A DNA stretch of 51,873 bases, from NCBI GenBank assembly GCA_016189835.1, contig JACPRU010000027.1, positions 1-51,873 on the forward strand, read 5' to 3'. Numbering within the stretch: the first letter of the stretch is position 1; each line of letters starts with the position of its first letter. Below are positions 8,115 through 16,424 of the stretch, piece after piece. The stretch is from Deltaproteobacteria bacterium. Its GTDB lineage: Bacteria; Desulfobacterota; Binatia; JACPRU01. The translations under genes were made by a program, and so were the position numbers. The notes beneath the pieces were generated by a model. It did no database searches. It saw only the letters and a list, made by a program, of their open reading frames with translations, and was not told the origin of the DNA.

Positions 8115-10148
8115 ATGGGCTACACCATCGACATCGATACCGGCGGCACCTTCACCGACGGCTTCTTCTCCGACGAACGCCGCGGCGCGCGCGCCGTCAA
8201 GGTGCGCACCACGCCGCACGACCTCACCGTCTGCTTCCTCGAGTTGATCGAGGCGGGTGCCGCCGCTTACGGCGTCGCCACCGAGGCGCTGCTCTACGAC
8301 ACCGACATCGTCCGCTTCTCGAGCACCATCGGCACCAACACCATCATCCAGCGCGACGGCTCCAAGCTCGGCCTGCTGGTCAGCCGCGGCACCGCGGCCC
8401 TGGCGCCGACGTCCGATCCCGCGGGCAAGGCGCCGCTGGTCGAACCCGGCATGGTGCGCGAGGTCGATGCCGAGATGTCGCCGGCGGGACAGTCCGTCCG
8501 CGAGCCCGACGCGGCGGTCACCCTGGCCCTGGCGCAGAGCCTGATCGACCGGGGCGCCCGGGCTCTGGTCGTGGCGCTGGCCGGGTCGGAGCGCAATCCG
8601 GCGCACGAGCGCGCCGTGCGCGAGCTGATCAAGAGCGAGTATCCCCGCGACTTCCTGGGCTCGATCCCGGTGTTCCTCGCCTCCGACATCTCGTTCCGTG
8701 CCGGCCACGCGGAGCGCATCAACGCCGCCGTCATCAGCGCCTACATCCACGCCAAGCTGGCGCGCCTGCTCTACCAGGCGGAGGAGGAGCTGCGGCAGCG
8801 CCACTACCGGCGCGCCCTGTTCATCGCCCACAACAACGGGGCGGTGGCGCGAGTGGCCAAGACCCGCGCGATCGCCACCTACAATTCCGGCCCCGCCGCC
8901 GGGCTGTTCGGCGCCCGTGTGATCGGGCAGCTGTACGGCGCCGGCGACCTCATCTCGATCGACATGGGCGGCACCTCGTTCGACATCGGATGCGTCCGCG
9001 GCGGCCGTGAAAGCCACACCCTCGAGCCCGACGTCGAGGGCTTGCGCTGCAATCTGCCGATGAGCGCCATCCGCGCGCTCGGCGTCGGCGGCGGCTCGAT
9101 CGCGCGCGTCGTCGACGGCGAATTGACGGTGGGACCGAAATCGGCGGGCGCGGTGCCGGGCCCGGCGTGCTTCCGCCTCGGCGGCGGGGACGCCACGGTC
9201 ACCGACGCCAATCTGATCCTCGGCGTGCTCGACGCCGACTACTTTCTCGGCGGCGCCATCAAGCTCGGCGCCGACGAGGCGGCGGCCGCGATCCGGCAGA
9301 ACGTCGCCGAGCCGCTCGGCGTCGCCGTCGAAGAGGCGGCGCGGCGCATCCGGCGGATGGCGGACGCGCGGATGGCGGCGGGGGTGGCGGAGACCCGCAA
9401 GCAGTTCGGCGCCACCGCGCCGCTGCTGGTGGCCTACGGCGGCGGCGGCGCCATGCACGCCTGCGACATCGCCGCCGCGGCGGGGCTGAACCGGGTGGTG
9501 ATCCCGCGCTTCGCCGCGGTCTCATCGGCGTTCTCGCTGTCGCTGATGGACGTCGGCCACCTCTACCATCGCGCGCCGTACGTGCCGCTCTCGGATGGCC
9601 TCGAGGCGCCGGCCCTGGCCGCCGCCATCGAGTCGATGCGCGGCGAAGCGGCCCGCGACATGCGCGGCGAGGGCTTCGCGGGCGCGGAGCGGAGCGCCTT
9701 CCGGGTCGACGTCTTCGTCGGCGCCGAGGGCGGCGGCGAAGTCATCGTCACGGCGCCTGCCGACTTCTTCGCCAGCGCCGCCGGCATTCGCCAGTTCGAC
9801 GCGCAGGCTCGCGAAGCCATGCGGGTCGCCGAGAGCCGCGCGCTGACCATCACCGCGGTCTCCCTGCTGGTGGCGGCGGCGGTGCCGCACTTCGCCTTCA
9901 CGCCTTCGCCGGCGGCTTCCGGATCGCCGCGGGAAGCGCGCAAGGGAACGCGCGCGCTGTTCCTGGATCAGCGCCAGGGAGCGCGGAAGACTCCCGTGTA
10001 CGACCGCGCCAAGCTCGGCAACGGGCACCGCCTGGACGGGCCGGCGATCGTCGAGTCGGACCAGACGACGATGCTGGTTGCCGCCGGGTGGCACTGCCGG
10101 ATCGACGCCTACGACAACGTGGTTCTGGAGCGGGGGGTACGGTCATGA
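8115..10148 (+). CDS. HyuA-type subunit (N-methylhydantoinase A / acetone-acetophenone carboxylase family)
   Basis: A 677-residue ATPase subunit of the hydantoinase A/acetone carboxylase beta family. The phosphate-binding motif IDTGGTFTDGFF is at the N-terminus, the second ASKHA-type motif SIDMGGTSFDIG is mid-protein, and GVGGGSIARV follows. ATG 8115 is preceded by GGAGAAGG. Its TGA stop overlaps the ATG of the next gene (ATGA at 10145-10148), which shows a translationally coupled operon. Relatives phosphorylate a ketone or cyclic amide, with ATP, before ring opening or carboxylation. The neighbouring gamma subunit argues for a carboxylase rather than a hydantoinase. Confidence 0.9.
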   Translation: MGYTIDIDTGGTFTDGFFSDERRGARAVKVRTTPHDLTVCFLELIEAGAAAYGVATEALLYDTDIVRFSSTIGTNTIIQRDGSKLGLLVSRGTAALAPTSDPAGKAPLVEPGMVREVDAEMSPAGQSVREPDAAVTLALAQSLIDRGARALVVALAGSERNPAHERAVRELIKSEYPRDFLGSIPVFLASDISFRAGHAERINAAVISAYIHAKLARLLYQAEEELRQRHYRRALFIAHNNGAVARVAKTRAIATYNSGPAAGLFGARVIGQLYGAGDLISIDMGGTSFDIGCVRGGRESHTLEPDVEGLRCNLPMSAIRALGVGGGSIARVVDGELTVGPKSAGAVPGPACFRLGGGDATVTDANLILGVLDADYFLGGAIKLGADEAAAAIRQNVAEPLGVAVEEAARRIRRMADARMAAGVAETRKQFGATAPLLVAYGGGGAMHACDIAAAAGLNRVVIPRFAAVSSAFSLSLMDVGHLYHRAPYVPLSDGLEAPALAAAIESMRGEAARDMRGEGFAGAERSAFRVDVFVGAEGGGEVIVTAPADFFASAAGIRQFDAQAREAMRVAESRALTITAVSLLVAAAVPHFAFTPSPAASGSPREARKGTRALFLDQRQGARKTPVYDRAKLGNGHRLDGPAIVESDQTTMLVAAGWHCRIDAYDNVVLERGVRS

Positions 10149-10474
10149 AGGTCCGGATCACCGAATGTCTCGACATCGATCTCGAGACCGAGACCTGGTG
10201 CTGCAACCGCTGCGGCCATCCCCTCCACGGCGCCCGCGACGACTACAAGAAGGGCTGCCTGATCGCCGAGCGCGACCCGGACGAGGTCTATCCGCCCGAG
10301 CTGAAGGGTCAGGAGTACGGCTTCCGGCCCGACCCGAACTACAGCCGCCTGATCGAGTTCTACTGTCCCAACTGCGCGGTGCTGATCGAGAGCGAGAATC
10401 TTCCGCCCGGCCATCCGCTGACCCATGAGCTGGAGATCGACATCGACGCGCTCAAGCGGCGACACGGGAGGTAG
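10145..10474 (+). CDS. Acetone carboxylase gamma-subunit-like protein
   Basis: A 109-residue small subunit resembling the acetone carboxylase gamma family. It begins MKVRITECLDIDLETETWCC and contains two CxxC pairs: CNRCG near residue 20 and CPNC near residue 80. The pairs are spaced like a zinc-binding site, the type recalled for small subunits of acetone/acetophenone carboxylases. The ATG overlaps the stop of the upstream HyuA gene, and 39 bp separate it from the second HyuA start. A gamma subunit between two HyuA-type genes is what separates this locus from a plain hydantoinase operon. Confidence 0.87.
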   Translation: MKVRITECLDIDLETETWCCNRCGHPLHGARDDYKKGCLIAERDPDEVYPPELKGQEYGFRPDPNYSRLIEFYCPNCAVLIESENLPPGHPLTHELEIDIDALKRRHGR

Positions 10475-10513
10475 CTCGTGCGGGGATCGTATGCGGGCGG
10501 GGAGGCGATCGCC

Positions 10514-12652
10514 ATGAATGCCACGATCGGGATCGACGTCGGCGGAACGTTCACCGACTTCGCGCTGCGTGACGGCAACGGCGTGGAGCGGACGCACAAG
10601 ACCTTGACCACCCACTACGATCTGTCGGTGGGCTTCATGAAGGGAATGCGCCGTCTCGCCGAGCACTCGGGCATGGATCTCGCGGAGTTCCTCGGCCGGC
10701 TCGGCTCGATCCGCTACTCCACCACCATCGGCACCAACGCGCTGATCGAGCGCCGCGGCCCCAAGCTCGGGCTGATCACCACCGCCGGCTTCGAGGACAC
10801 GATCCACATCGGTCGCGGCCGCAGCTGGGCGGACGGCTCCTCGCCGGAAGCGATCGCCGACATCGCCCGCATCCGCAAGCCGCCGCCGCTGGTCGCTCCC
10901 GAGATGGTGGTGGGGCTGCGGGAGCGCATCGACTACGCCGGCAAGGTGCTGTCGCCGCTCACCCGCGAGGAGATCATCGAGAAGCTGCAAGTCCTCGTCG
11001 ATCGCGGCGCGCAGGGCTTCGCCGTCTGCCTGCTGTGGTCGTTCGTCAACCCGACCCACGAGCGGATGGTCAAGCGCGTCATCGAGGAGGAGTATCCCGA
11101 GGACTATCTGGGCTCGATGCCGGTGATGCTGTCGAGCGACGTGTCGCCCAAGGCGGGCGAATACGCGCGCATGGCGACCACCATGGTCAACGCCTACATC
11201 CACGGGATCATGGCCGACGATCTCAATCGCCTGGGCAGCGAGCTGGCCGACGCCGGCTTCACCAAGCCGCTGACGCTGGTGCACAACACCGGCGGCACCA
11301 AGAAGGCGTCGCGCACCCGGGCGGTGCTCACCCACAACGCCGGCCCGGTCGCCGGGCTCTACGCGGCGAGGGCGCTCGGTCGGGTGATCGGCTCGCCGAA
11401 CGTCATCTTCACCGACATGGGCGGCACCTCCTTCGACATCGGTCTGGCGACGGCCGGCGAGATCCACACCTACGACTTCATCCCGGTGCTCGACCGCTGG
11501 CGCAGCAACATTCCGGCCGTCGAGGTCAAGTCCATCGGCGCCGGCGGCGGCTCGATCGCGTGGGTGAACGCGCTGATGTCGAACGCCCTCGAGGTGGGGC
11601 CGCAATCCGCCGGGTCGATGCCGGGCCCCGCCTGCTACGACCAGGGCGGGTCCGAGCCCACCGTCACCGACGCCGATCTGGTGCTCGGCTACTACAATCC
11701 GGACAACTACCTGGGCGGCTCGCTGCTGCTGGATGCGGACCTGAGCCGTCAGGCGGTGGAGGACAAGATCGCCCGGCCGCTGCGCGTCGACGTCCACGAG
11801 GCGGCGCACCGCATCCGCCGCCTGGTCGACGCTCGCATGGGCCAGGAAGTGTTCAACGAGGTCGGGCTCAAGGGCCACGACCCCCGCACGTTCACCCTGT
11901 TGGCCTGCGGCGGGGCCGGCGCCGCCCACGCCTGCGGCTTCGCTGCCTACGTCGGCGTGTCCCGGGTGGTGGTCCCCGACGCTTCGTCGGTGTTCGGCGC
12001 CTACGGCGCGGCGCTGATGGAGACCAGGGAGGTGTGGGAGCGCTCGCGCGCCATCCGCATCTTCCAGTGGGCCGGGCAGAGGTACTCGACGGATTGCGAC
12101 GCCTTCAACTCGGTGGTCCGCGACCTGCGCGACCGGGCGGCGCGCGATCTGCGCCTGGAAGGATACCGCGACGATCAGATGACGTTCACGCTCGACCTGG
12201 ATATGCGCTTCGGCAGCCAGTACACGCTGACCAAGATCCGCGCGCCCAAGCTGGAAGTCGCCAGCGCCGACGATTTCCGCCGGCTCTGCGACCTGTTCGT
12301 GCAACGCTATTCCGAGCTGTACTCGCCGGAATCCACCTTCCTGGCGGGCGGCGTCAACATCGAATGCTTCTCGCTCACCGCGTCGGTGCCGAGGGACGTC
12401 CATCTGCCGCCGCCGCAGCCGCTCGGTGACGCCGAGCCGCGCGCCGACGCCCGGCGCGGTGCGCGGCCGGCGTACTGGTCGCCGGCCGAAGGGATGCGCG
12501 ACACGCCGGTCTACGATCTCGCCGCTCTGCTGCCCGGCAACCGCATCGCCGGCCCGGCGCTGATCGAGGGCGCGCAGACGACCTACGTCATCGAGCCGGG
12601 ATGGCGCTACGAGATGGACGGCTTTCGCAACGGCGTGCTGACCCGGGCCTGA
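10514..12652 (+). CDS. Second HyuA-type subunit (hydantoinase A / carboxylase family)
   Basis: A 712-residue paralogue of the upstream HyuA-type subunit. The N-terminal ATP motif is IGIDVGGTFTDFALRDG, the second motif is FTDMGGTSFDIG, followed by GAGGGSIAWV. I chose ATG 10514, placed 8 nt after a GGGGAGG site. A GTG at 10478 in the same frame also has a ribosome site and would add 12 residues. A pair of unequal HyuA subunits (677 and 712 residues) recalls the alpha/alpha-prime arrangement of acetophenone carboxylase. It is followed, 37 bp later, by the HyuB-type gene. Confidence 0.9.
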   Translation: MNATIGIDVGGTFTDFALRDGNGVERTHKTLTTHYDLSVGFMKGMRRLAEHSGMDLAEFLGRLGSIRYSTTIGTNALIERRGPKLGLITTAGFEDTIHIGRGRSWADGSSPEAIADIARIRKPPPLVAPEMVVGLRERIDYAGKVLSPLTREEIIEKLQVLVDRGAQGFAVCLLWSFVNPTHERMVKRVIEEEYPEDYLGSMPVMLSSDVSPKAGEYARMATTMVNAYIHGIMADDLNRLGSELADAGFTKPLTLVHNTGGTKKASRTRAVLTHNAGPVAGLYAARALGRVIGSPNVIFTDMGGTSFDIGLATAGEIHTYDFIPVLDRWRSNIPAVEVKSIGAGGGSIAWVNALMSNALEVGPQSAGSMPGPACYDQGGSEPTVTDADLVLGYYNPDNYLGGSLLLDADLSRQAVEDKIARPLRVDVHEAAHRIRRLVDARMGQEVFNEVGLKGHDPRTFTLLACGGAGAAHACGFAAYVGVSRVVVPDASSVFGAYGAALMETREVWERSRAIRIFQWAGQRYSTDCDAFNSVVRDLRDRAARDLRLEGYRDDQMTFTLDLDMRFGSQYTLTKIRAPKLEVASADDFRRLCDLFVQRYSELYSPESTFLAGGVNIECFSLTASVPRDVHLPPPQPLGDAEPRADARRGARPAYWSPAEGMRDTPVYDLAALLPGNRIAGPALIEGAQTTYVIEPGWRYEMDGFRNGVLTRA

Positions 12653-12689
12653 AACCGTCCCGGTTGCGGAGCGCGCAGGGAGGACGACG

Positions 12690-14768
12690 ATGTCTTCGAC
12701 GGCCTACGGACGGGACCACGAGGTCGTGCAGCGGTTGCGCCCCGAGCCGCCGTCGGCGGAGGAGCTGGCCGCCGACGAGCTGGTGAGCGGCGTCGAATTC
12801 GACATCTTCAGGCACAAGATGAAGATGGTGGCGCAGGAGGGCAAGGAGACCACCATGCGCCTCGGCGCGTCGACGGGGATGCGCTGGGGCGACGTCGCTT
12901 TCGGCATCTTCACCGCCCAGGGCGATCTCGCGGTATGCGCCACCGGCATCTATTTCCACGCCCTGCTCGGCCAGCTGCCCATCAAGTTCCTGGTCAAGCA
13001 CTGGCGGAACGACCCCTCGGTCGGCTGCAACCAAGGCGACAGCTTCTTCTACAACGATCCCTTCTACGGCGGCGTCCACGCCGCCGACATGGGTCTCGCC
13101 ATCCCGATCTTCCACGCCGGGCGCTTGATCTGTTTCGCCGCCGCCGCGGTTCACACCGGCGAGTGCGGCGGCACCGACCCGGGCGGGCTCGGCAACGGAT
13201 CGCGCTCGCGCTACGACGACGGCATCCTGATTCCGCCGCTCAAGGTCGGCGAGGGCTACCAGCTCCGCGAAGACATCCTGACCATGCTGGCGACGATGAA
13301 TCGGGACCCGCGCACCATGATCCTGGACATCAAGGCGCGGCTGGCGGCGGTGCGCGTGGTGGAGCGGCGCATCCAGGACCTCATCGCCGAGAAGGGCGCG
13401 GCGTTCTTCGTCGGCGCGCTGCGGCGCATCCTGACGGTGACGAGCGAGGCGGCGCGGCGCAAGGTCAGCCGGCTGAACGACGGCGTGTTCCGCCAGGCCC
13501 GCTTCATCGACACCCTCGGCGTCGAACCGGGCCTGATCAAGGTCATGCTGACGGTGCGGAAGAAGGGCGACAAGATCTTCCTCGACTTCGAGAACACCTC
13601 GCCGCTGATCCCCGATCGGCCGCTCAATTGCTACTTCCAGGGCGCGGTGGCGCTGGCCGCGCTGTACCTGTGCGGCTGGTTCTTCTACGACCTGCCGGCC
13701 AACAACGGCCTGCTGGAAGCGGTGGAATGGAAGTTCCCCGACGACGCTCTGGTCAACGCCAAGGGCGACGCCACCACCAGTCTGGCGCCGCTTTCCATGA
13801 ACACGGTCTACCAGGCCATGTTCCAGTGCGGCGCGCGCATGACGTTCTCTTACGATCCCGAGCGCGCGGTGGCGTCGTGGTTCACCGCCTTCGCGGTGCC
13901 GTTCTACGGCGGGCTCAACCAGCACGGCGATCCGGTGGCCGACGTCACCCCGGAGATGAACTCCTGCGGCGCCGGCGCCTGTCGCGACCGGGACGGCGTC
14001 CATTCCGCGGGCTCGTTCTTCGCCAGCATGTCGGATTGCTCCGATGTCGAGACGAGCGAGGCCGACCGGCCGTTCGTCTACACCTTCCGCGGCCACTTCG
14101 ACGGCTCCTACGGCCACGGCAAGCATCGCGGCGGCTCGGGCACCGGCTTCGGCATGATGGTCTACGAGGTGCCGGCGATGCACATGGGCGGCTTCGGCAA
14201 CGGCTCGCGCCATCCGGCCACCCCGGGCGTGTTCGGCGGCGGCGCCGTGCCTCCGGTGTTCATCCGCACCGTGCGCGGCAGCAACTACCGCAGCCTGCTC
14301 GCCGAACGGGCGCAGCGGCCGCGCAACTACGGCGAGCTGTACCGGCCGGAGAATCCGGAGACCGGCACGCCCGTCTACCACGACATCAGCATGCCGATCG
14401 AGCCGCTGAACGAAGGCGACACGTTCTACGTCTGCACCGGTGGCGGCGCCGGCTACGGCGACGCGCTGGAGCGCGATCCCCGGGCGGTGCTGCAGGACCT
14501 GCGCGACGGCGTGGTCTCGGCGTGGGCGGCGCGCAACGTCTACTTCGTCGCCACCGACGAGCATCGGCTGCGGGTGGACGAGGAGGAGACGGCGCGGCTG
14601 CGCGCGGCGGAGCGGGCGGCGCGCAAGCGCCGCGGCAAGAGCTGGGAGGCGTTCCATGCGGAATGGAACCGGAAGCGGCCGGCGCCGGAGGTGATCAGGG
14701 GCTACGGCAGCTATCCCGACCCGCTCGACGGCATGGCGGCGCAGGACCGCCCGACCGCCGCGGCGTGA
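12690..14768 (+). CDS. HyuB-type subunit (N-methylhydantoinase B / carboxylase alpha family)
   Basis: A 692-residue large subunit of the hydantoinase B/acetone carboxylase alpha family. Family features are the N-terminal EFDIFRHKMKMVAQEGKETT, YNDPFYGGVHAADMG with its metal-binding-type His and Asp residues, CFAAAAVHTGECGG, and the C-terminal GGGAGYGDALERDP. ATG 12690 has AGGGAGG upstream. In acetone/acetophenone carboxylases this subunit carries out the carboxylation after phosphorylation of the ketone. It is the last gene of the HyuA-gamma-HyuA-HyuB row and is followed by a GC-rich hairpin. Confidence 0.91.
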   Translation: MSSTAYGRDHEVVQRLRPEPPSAEELAADELVSGVEFDIFRHKMKMVAQEGKETTMRLGASTGMRWGDVAFGIFTAQGDLAVCATGIYFHALLGQLPIKFLVKHWRNDPSVGCNQGDSFFYNDPFYGGVHAADMGLAIPIFHAGRLICFAAAAVHTGECGGTDPGGLGNGSRSRYDDGILIPPLKVGEGYQLREDILTMLATMNRDPRTMILDIKARLAAVRVVERRIQDLIAEKGAAFFVGALRRILTVTSEAARRKVSRLNDGVFRQARFIDTLGVEPGLIKVMLTVRKKGDKIFLDFENTSPLIPDRPLNCYFQGAVALAALYLCGWFFYDLPANNGLLEAVEWKFPDDALVNAKGDATTSLAPLSMNTVYQAMFQCGARMTFSYDPERAVASWFTAFAVPFYGGLNQHGDPVADVTPEMNSCGAGACRDRDGVHSAGSFFASMSDCSDVETSEADRPFVYTFRGHFDGSYGHGKHRGGSGTGFGMMVYEVPAMHMGGFGNGSRHPATPGVFGGGAVPPVFIRTVRGSNYRSLLAERAQRPRNYGELYRPENPETGTPVYHDISMPIEPLNEGDTFYVCTGGGAGYGDALERDPRAVLQDLRDGVVSAWAARNVYFVATDEHRLRVDEEETARLRAAERAARKRRGKSWEAFHAEWNRKRPAPEVIRGYGSYPDPLDGMAAQDRPTAAA

Positions 14769-14780
14769 AGGGGACAGATC

Positions 14781-14808
14781 GCGGGCGCCGGCCGGCGTCG
14801 GCGCCCGC
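14781..14808 (+). terminator. Hairpin after the carboxylase operon
   Basis: A perfect 10-bp stem GCGGGCGCCG/CGGCGCCCGC with an 8-nt loop starts 12 bp after the HyuB stop. No U-tract follows, so if it ends transcription it does so weakly or with help from Rho. Confidence 0.5.
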
Positions 14809-14889
14809 TCCGTGTCGCGGCTGCGGCGCGGGCATCGGCCCGCTCGCCTTCATCGACGACCGGGCGCACGCATCGCTTCCCCGCCTGGT

Positions 14890-15042
14890 TCACGGCGGCA
14901 GGTAATAGACGGACGGATCCGTGCCCAACTCGGGCTGAAGCTGGAAGCCGCCGCGCTCCCGGATCAGCCGGCATACCTCACTGCCGGGATCATCGAGATC
15001 GCCAAATTGATCCCAAAGGAAGTAGCTGCCACCTTCGGACAC
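14890..15042 (-). CDS. Possible 50-residue small ORF or gene remnant
   Basis: The 365-bp gap between HyuB and the acyl-CoA dehydrogenase is locally less GC-rich than its surroundings. On the minus strand it holds a frame starting at GTG 15042 (GGAGAAGG ribosome site 4-5 nt before) and ending at 14890. The peptide begins VSEGGSYFLWDQFGDLDD and ends PELGTDPSVYYLPP. Its composition is protein-like rather than the Arg/Ala/Pro-rich look of shadow frames. I know of no family; it may be the surviving C-terminus of a lost gene. The plus strand of the gap carries two TTGACA hexamers (15061 and 15081), but no convincing -10 box. Confidence 0.3.
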   Translation of the reverse strand: MSEGGSYFLWDQFGDLDDPGSEVCRLIRERGGFQLQPELGTDPSVYYLPP

Positions 15043-15133
15043 AGCGCCTTCTCCGGCCAATTGACAAGCCGCGCGGGCGGTTGACACGCTCCGGTCCTCG
15101 CGCTCGCGGGCGTCACCTGGAAAGGACGACACC

Positions 15134-16360
15134 ATGGCCATCGACTTCACCTTCCCTCCCGAGATCGACGCGCTGCGCCTGAAGGTCCGCGACTTCATCG
15201 CCCAGGTGGTCCGGCCGGCCGAGGGGCGCATCGCCGAGCGCGAGGGCGACCGCCGCTTCCTCATCCAGTCGATCATCGAGATGCGCGTGGCGGCGCACGA
15301 CTGGGGCCTGTGGCTGCCGCACATGCCGAAGGAGTACGGGGGCATGGGGCTCGGCCACGTGGCCATGGCGGCGGTGTCGGCCGAGGCTGCCAAGTCGGCC
15401 TTCGGGCCGTACGCCCTCAATGCCCAGGCGCCCGACGAGGGCAACATGCACACCCTGCTGCACTGGGCCACCGACGCGCAGAAGGAGAAGTACCTGCGGC
15501 CGCTGTGCAACGGCACGCTCCGTTCCTGCTTCGCGATGACCGAGCCCGAGGTCGCCGGCTCCGACCCGACGCTCATCCGGACGCGGGCCGTGCCCGACGG
15601 CGACGACTGGGTCATCGACGGCCACAAGTGGTTCATCTCGGGCGCGACCGGCGCCAAGTTCGCCATCCTCATCGCGCGCACCGAGGACGCCCCCGAGATC
15701 CCGCAGGCGGGAAACACCGCCTTCCTCGTCGACCTGCCGGCCAAGGGCTGGACGGTGGTCCGCGACGTTCACACCATGGCCGGCCACCACAATCACGCCG
15801 AGATCCGCATCGAGGGCCTGCGCGTGCCCAGGGAGAACATGCTCGGCAGGCGCGGTCAGGGGCATCTGCTCGGCCAGGCTCGCCTCGGGCCCGCGCGCCT
15901 GGCGCACTGCATGCGCTGGATCGGGCAAGCGGAGGTTGCGCTCGACATGATGGTCGATCGCGCGCTCAACCGCTACGCGCACGGCTCGCTGCTCGCCGAC
16001 AAGCAGGGCATCCAGTGGATGATCGCCGACTCGACGATGGAGCTCTACCAGGCGAAGCTCATGGTCCTGCACGCCGCCTTCAAGATCGACCGCCGCGAGG
16101 ACTTCCGCAGCGAAGTGTCGATGGCCAAGCACTTCGTCGCGGGCGCGCTCAACCGCATCATCGATCGCGCCATCCAGGTGCACGGCGCGCTCGGCTACTC
16201 GCTCGACACGCCGCTCGCGCGCATGGCCCAGAACGCGCGCTGGGCGCGTTTCGCCGACGGCGCCGACGAGGTGCACCAGTGGCGCATCGCCCAGCGGGCG
16301 ATCGACGCCTACCGGCGCGACCGCTCGACGCGCACGGCGACCGGGAACCTGCCGCTGTAG
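15134..16360 (+). CDS. Acyl-CoA dehydrogenase
   Basis: A 408-residue FAD-dependent acyl-CoA dehydrogenase of the ACAD10/11-like branch. The FAD-binding segment CFAMTEPEVAGSDPT and the WVIDGHKWFISGAT strand are present. The C-terminal QVHGALGYSLDTPLARM and FADGADEVHQWRIA are typical of that branch. ATG 15134 is preceded by GGAAAGGA. It would perform the alpha,beta-oxidation step on an acyl-CoA, possibly a product of the upstream CoA-transferases and carboxylase. It ends 8 bp before a long palindromic repeat shared by several convergent gene ends here. Confidence 0.93.
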   Translation: MAIDFTFPPEIDALRLKVRDFIAQVVRPAEGRIAEREGDRRFLIQSIIEMRVAAHDWGLWLPHMPKEYGGMGLGHVAMAAVSAEAAKSAFGPYALNAQAPDEGNMHTLLHWATDAQKEKYLRPLCNGTLRSCFAMTEPEVAGSDPTLIRTRAVPDGDDWVIDGHKWFISGATGAKFAILIARTEDAPEIPQAGNTAFLVDLPAKGWTVVRDVHTMAGHHNHAEIRIEGLRVPRENMLGRRGQGHLLGQARLGPARLAHCMRWIGQAEVALDMMVDRALNRYAHGSLLADKQGIQWMIADSTMELYQAKLMVLHAAFKIDRREDFRSEVSMAKHFVAGALNRIIDRAIQVHGALGYSLDTPLARMAQNARWARFADGADEVHQWRIAQRAIDAYRRDRSTRTATGNLPL

Positions 16361-16368
16361 ACTTCAAG

Positions 16369-16421
16369 AAAAGGGGTCGGGAGTCTTTTTTGCTTCGCAA
16401 AAAAGACTCCCGACCCCTTTT
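16369..16421. repeat. Palindromic repeat copy 1 between convergent genes (bidirectional terminator candidate)
   Basis: Two perfect 24-nt arms (16369-16392 and 16398-16421) flank the loop CTTCG. Each strand reads A-tract, GGGGTCGGGAGTC, T-tract, then the complement ending in CCCC and a T-run. This is a textbook intrinsic terminator in both directions, between the stop of the acyl-CoA dehydrogenase (16360) and the stop of the opposing propeller gene (16425). The same sequence recurs near 22057, 38388 and 41476. Confidence 0.88.
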
Positions 16422-16424
16422 TCG

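Noticed and set aside
15061-15086. Two TTGACA hexamers as promoter of the acyl-CoA dehydrogenase gene
   Set aside because: Neither has a plausible -10 box 16-18 bp downstream.
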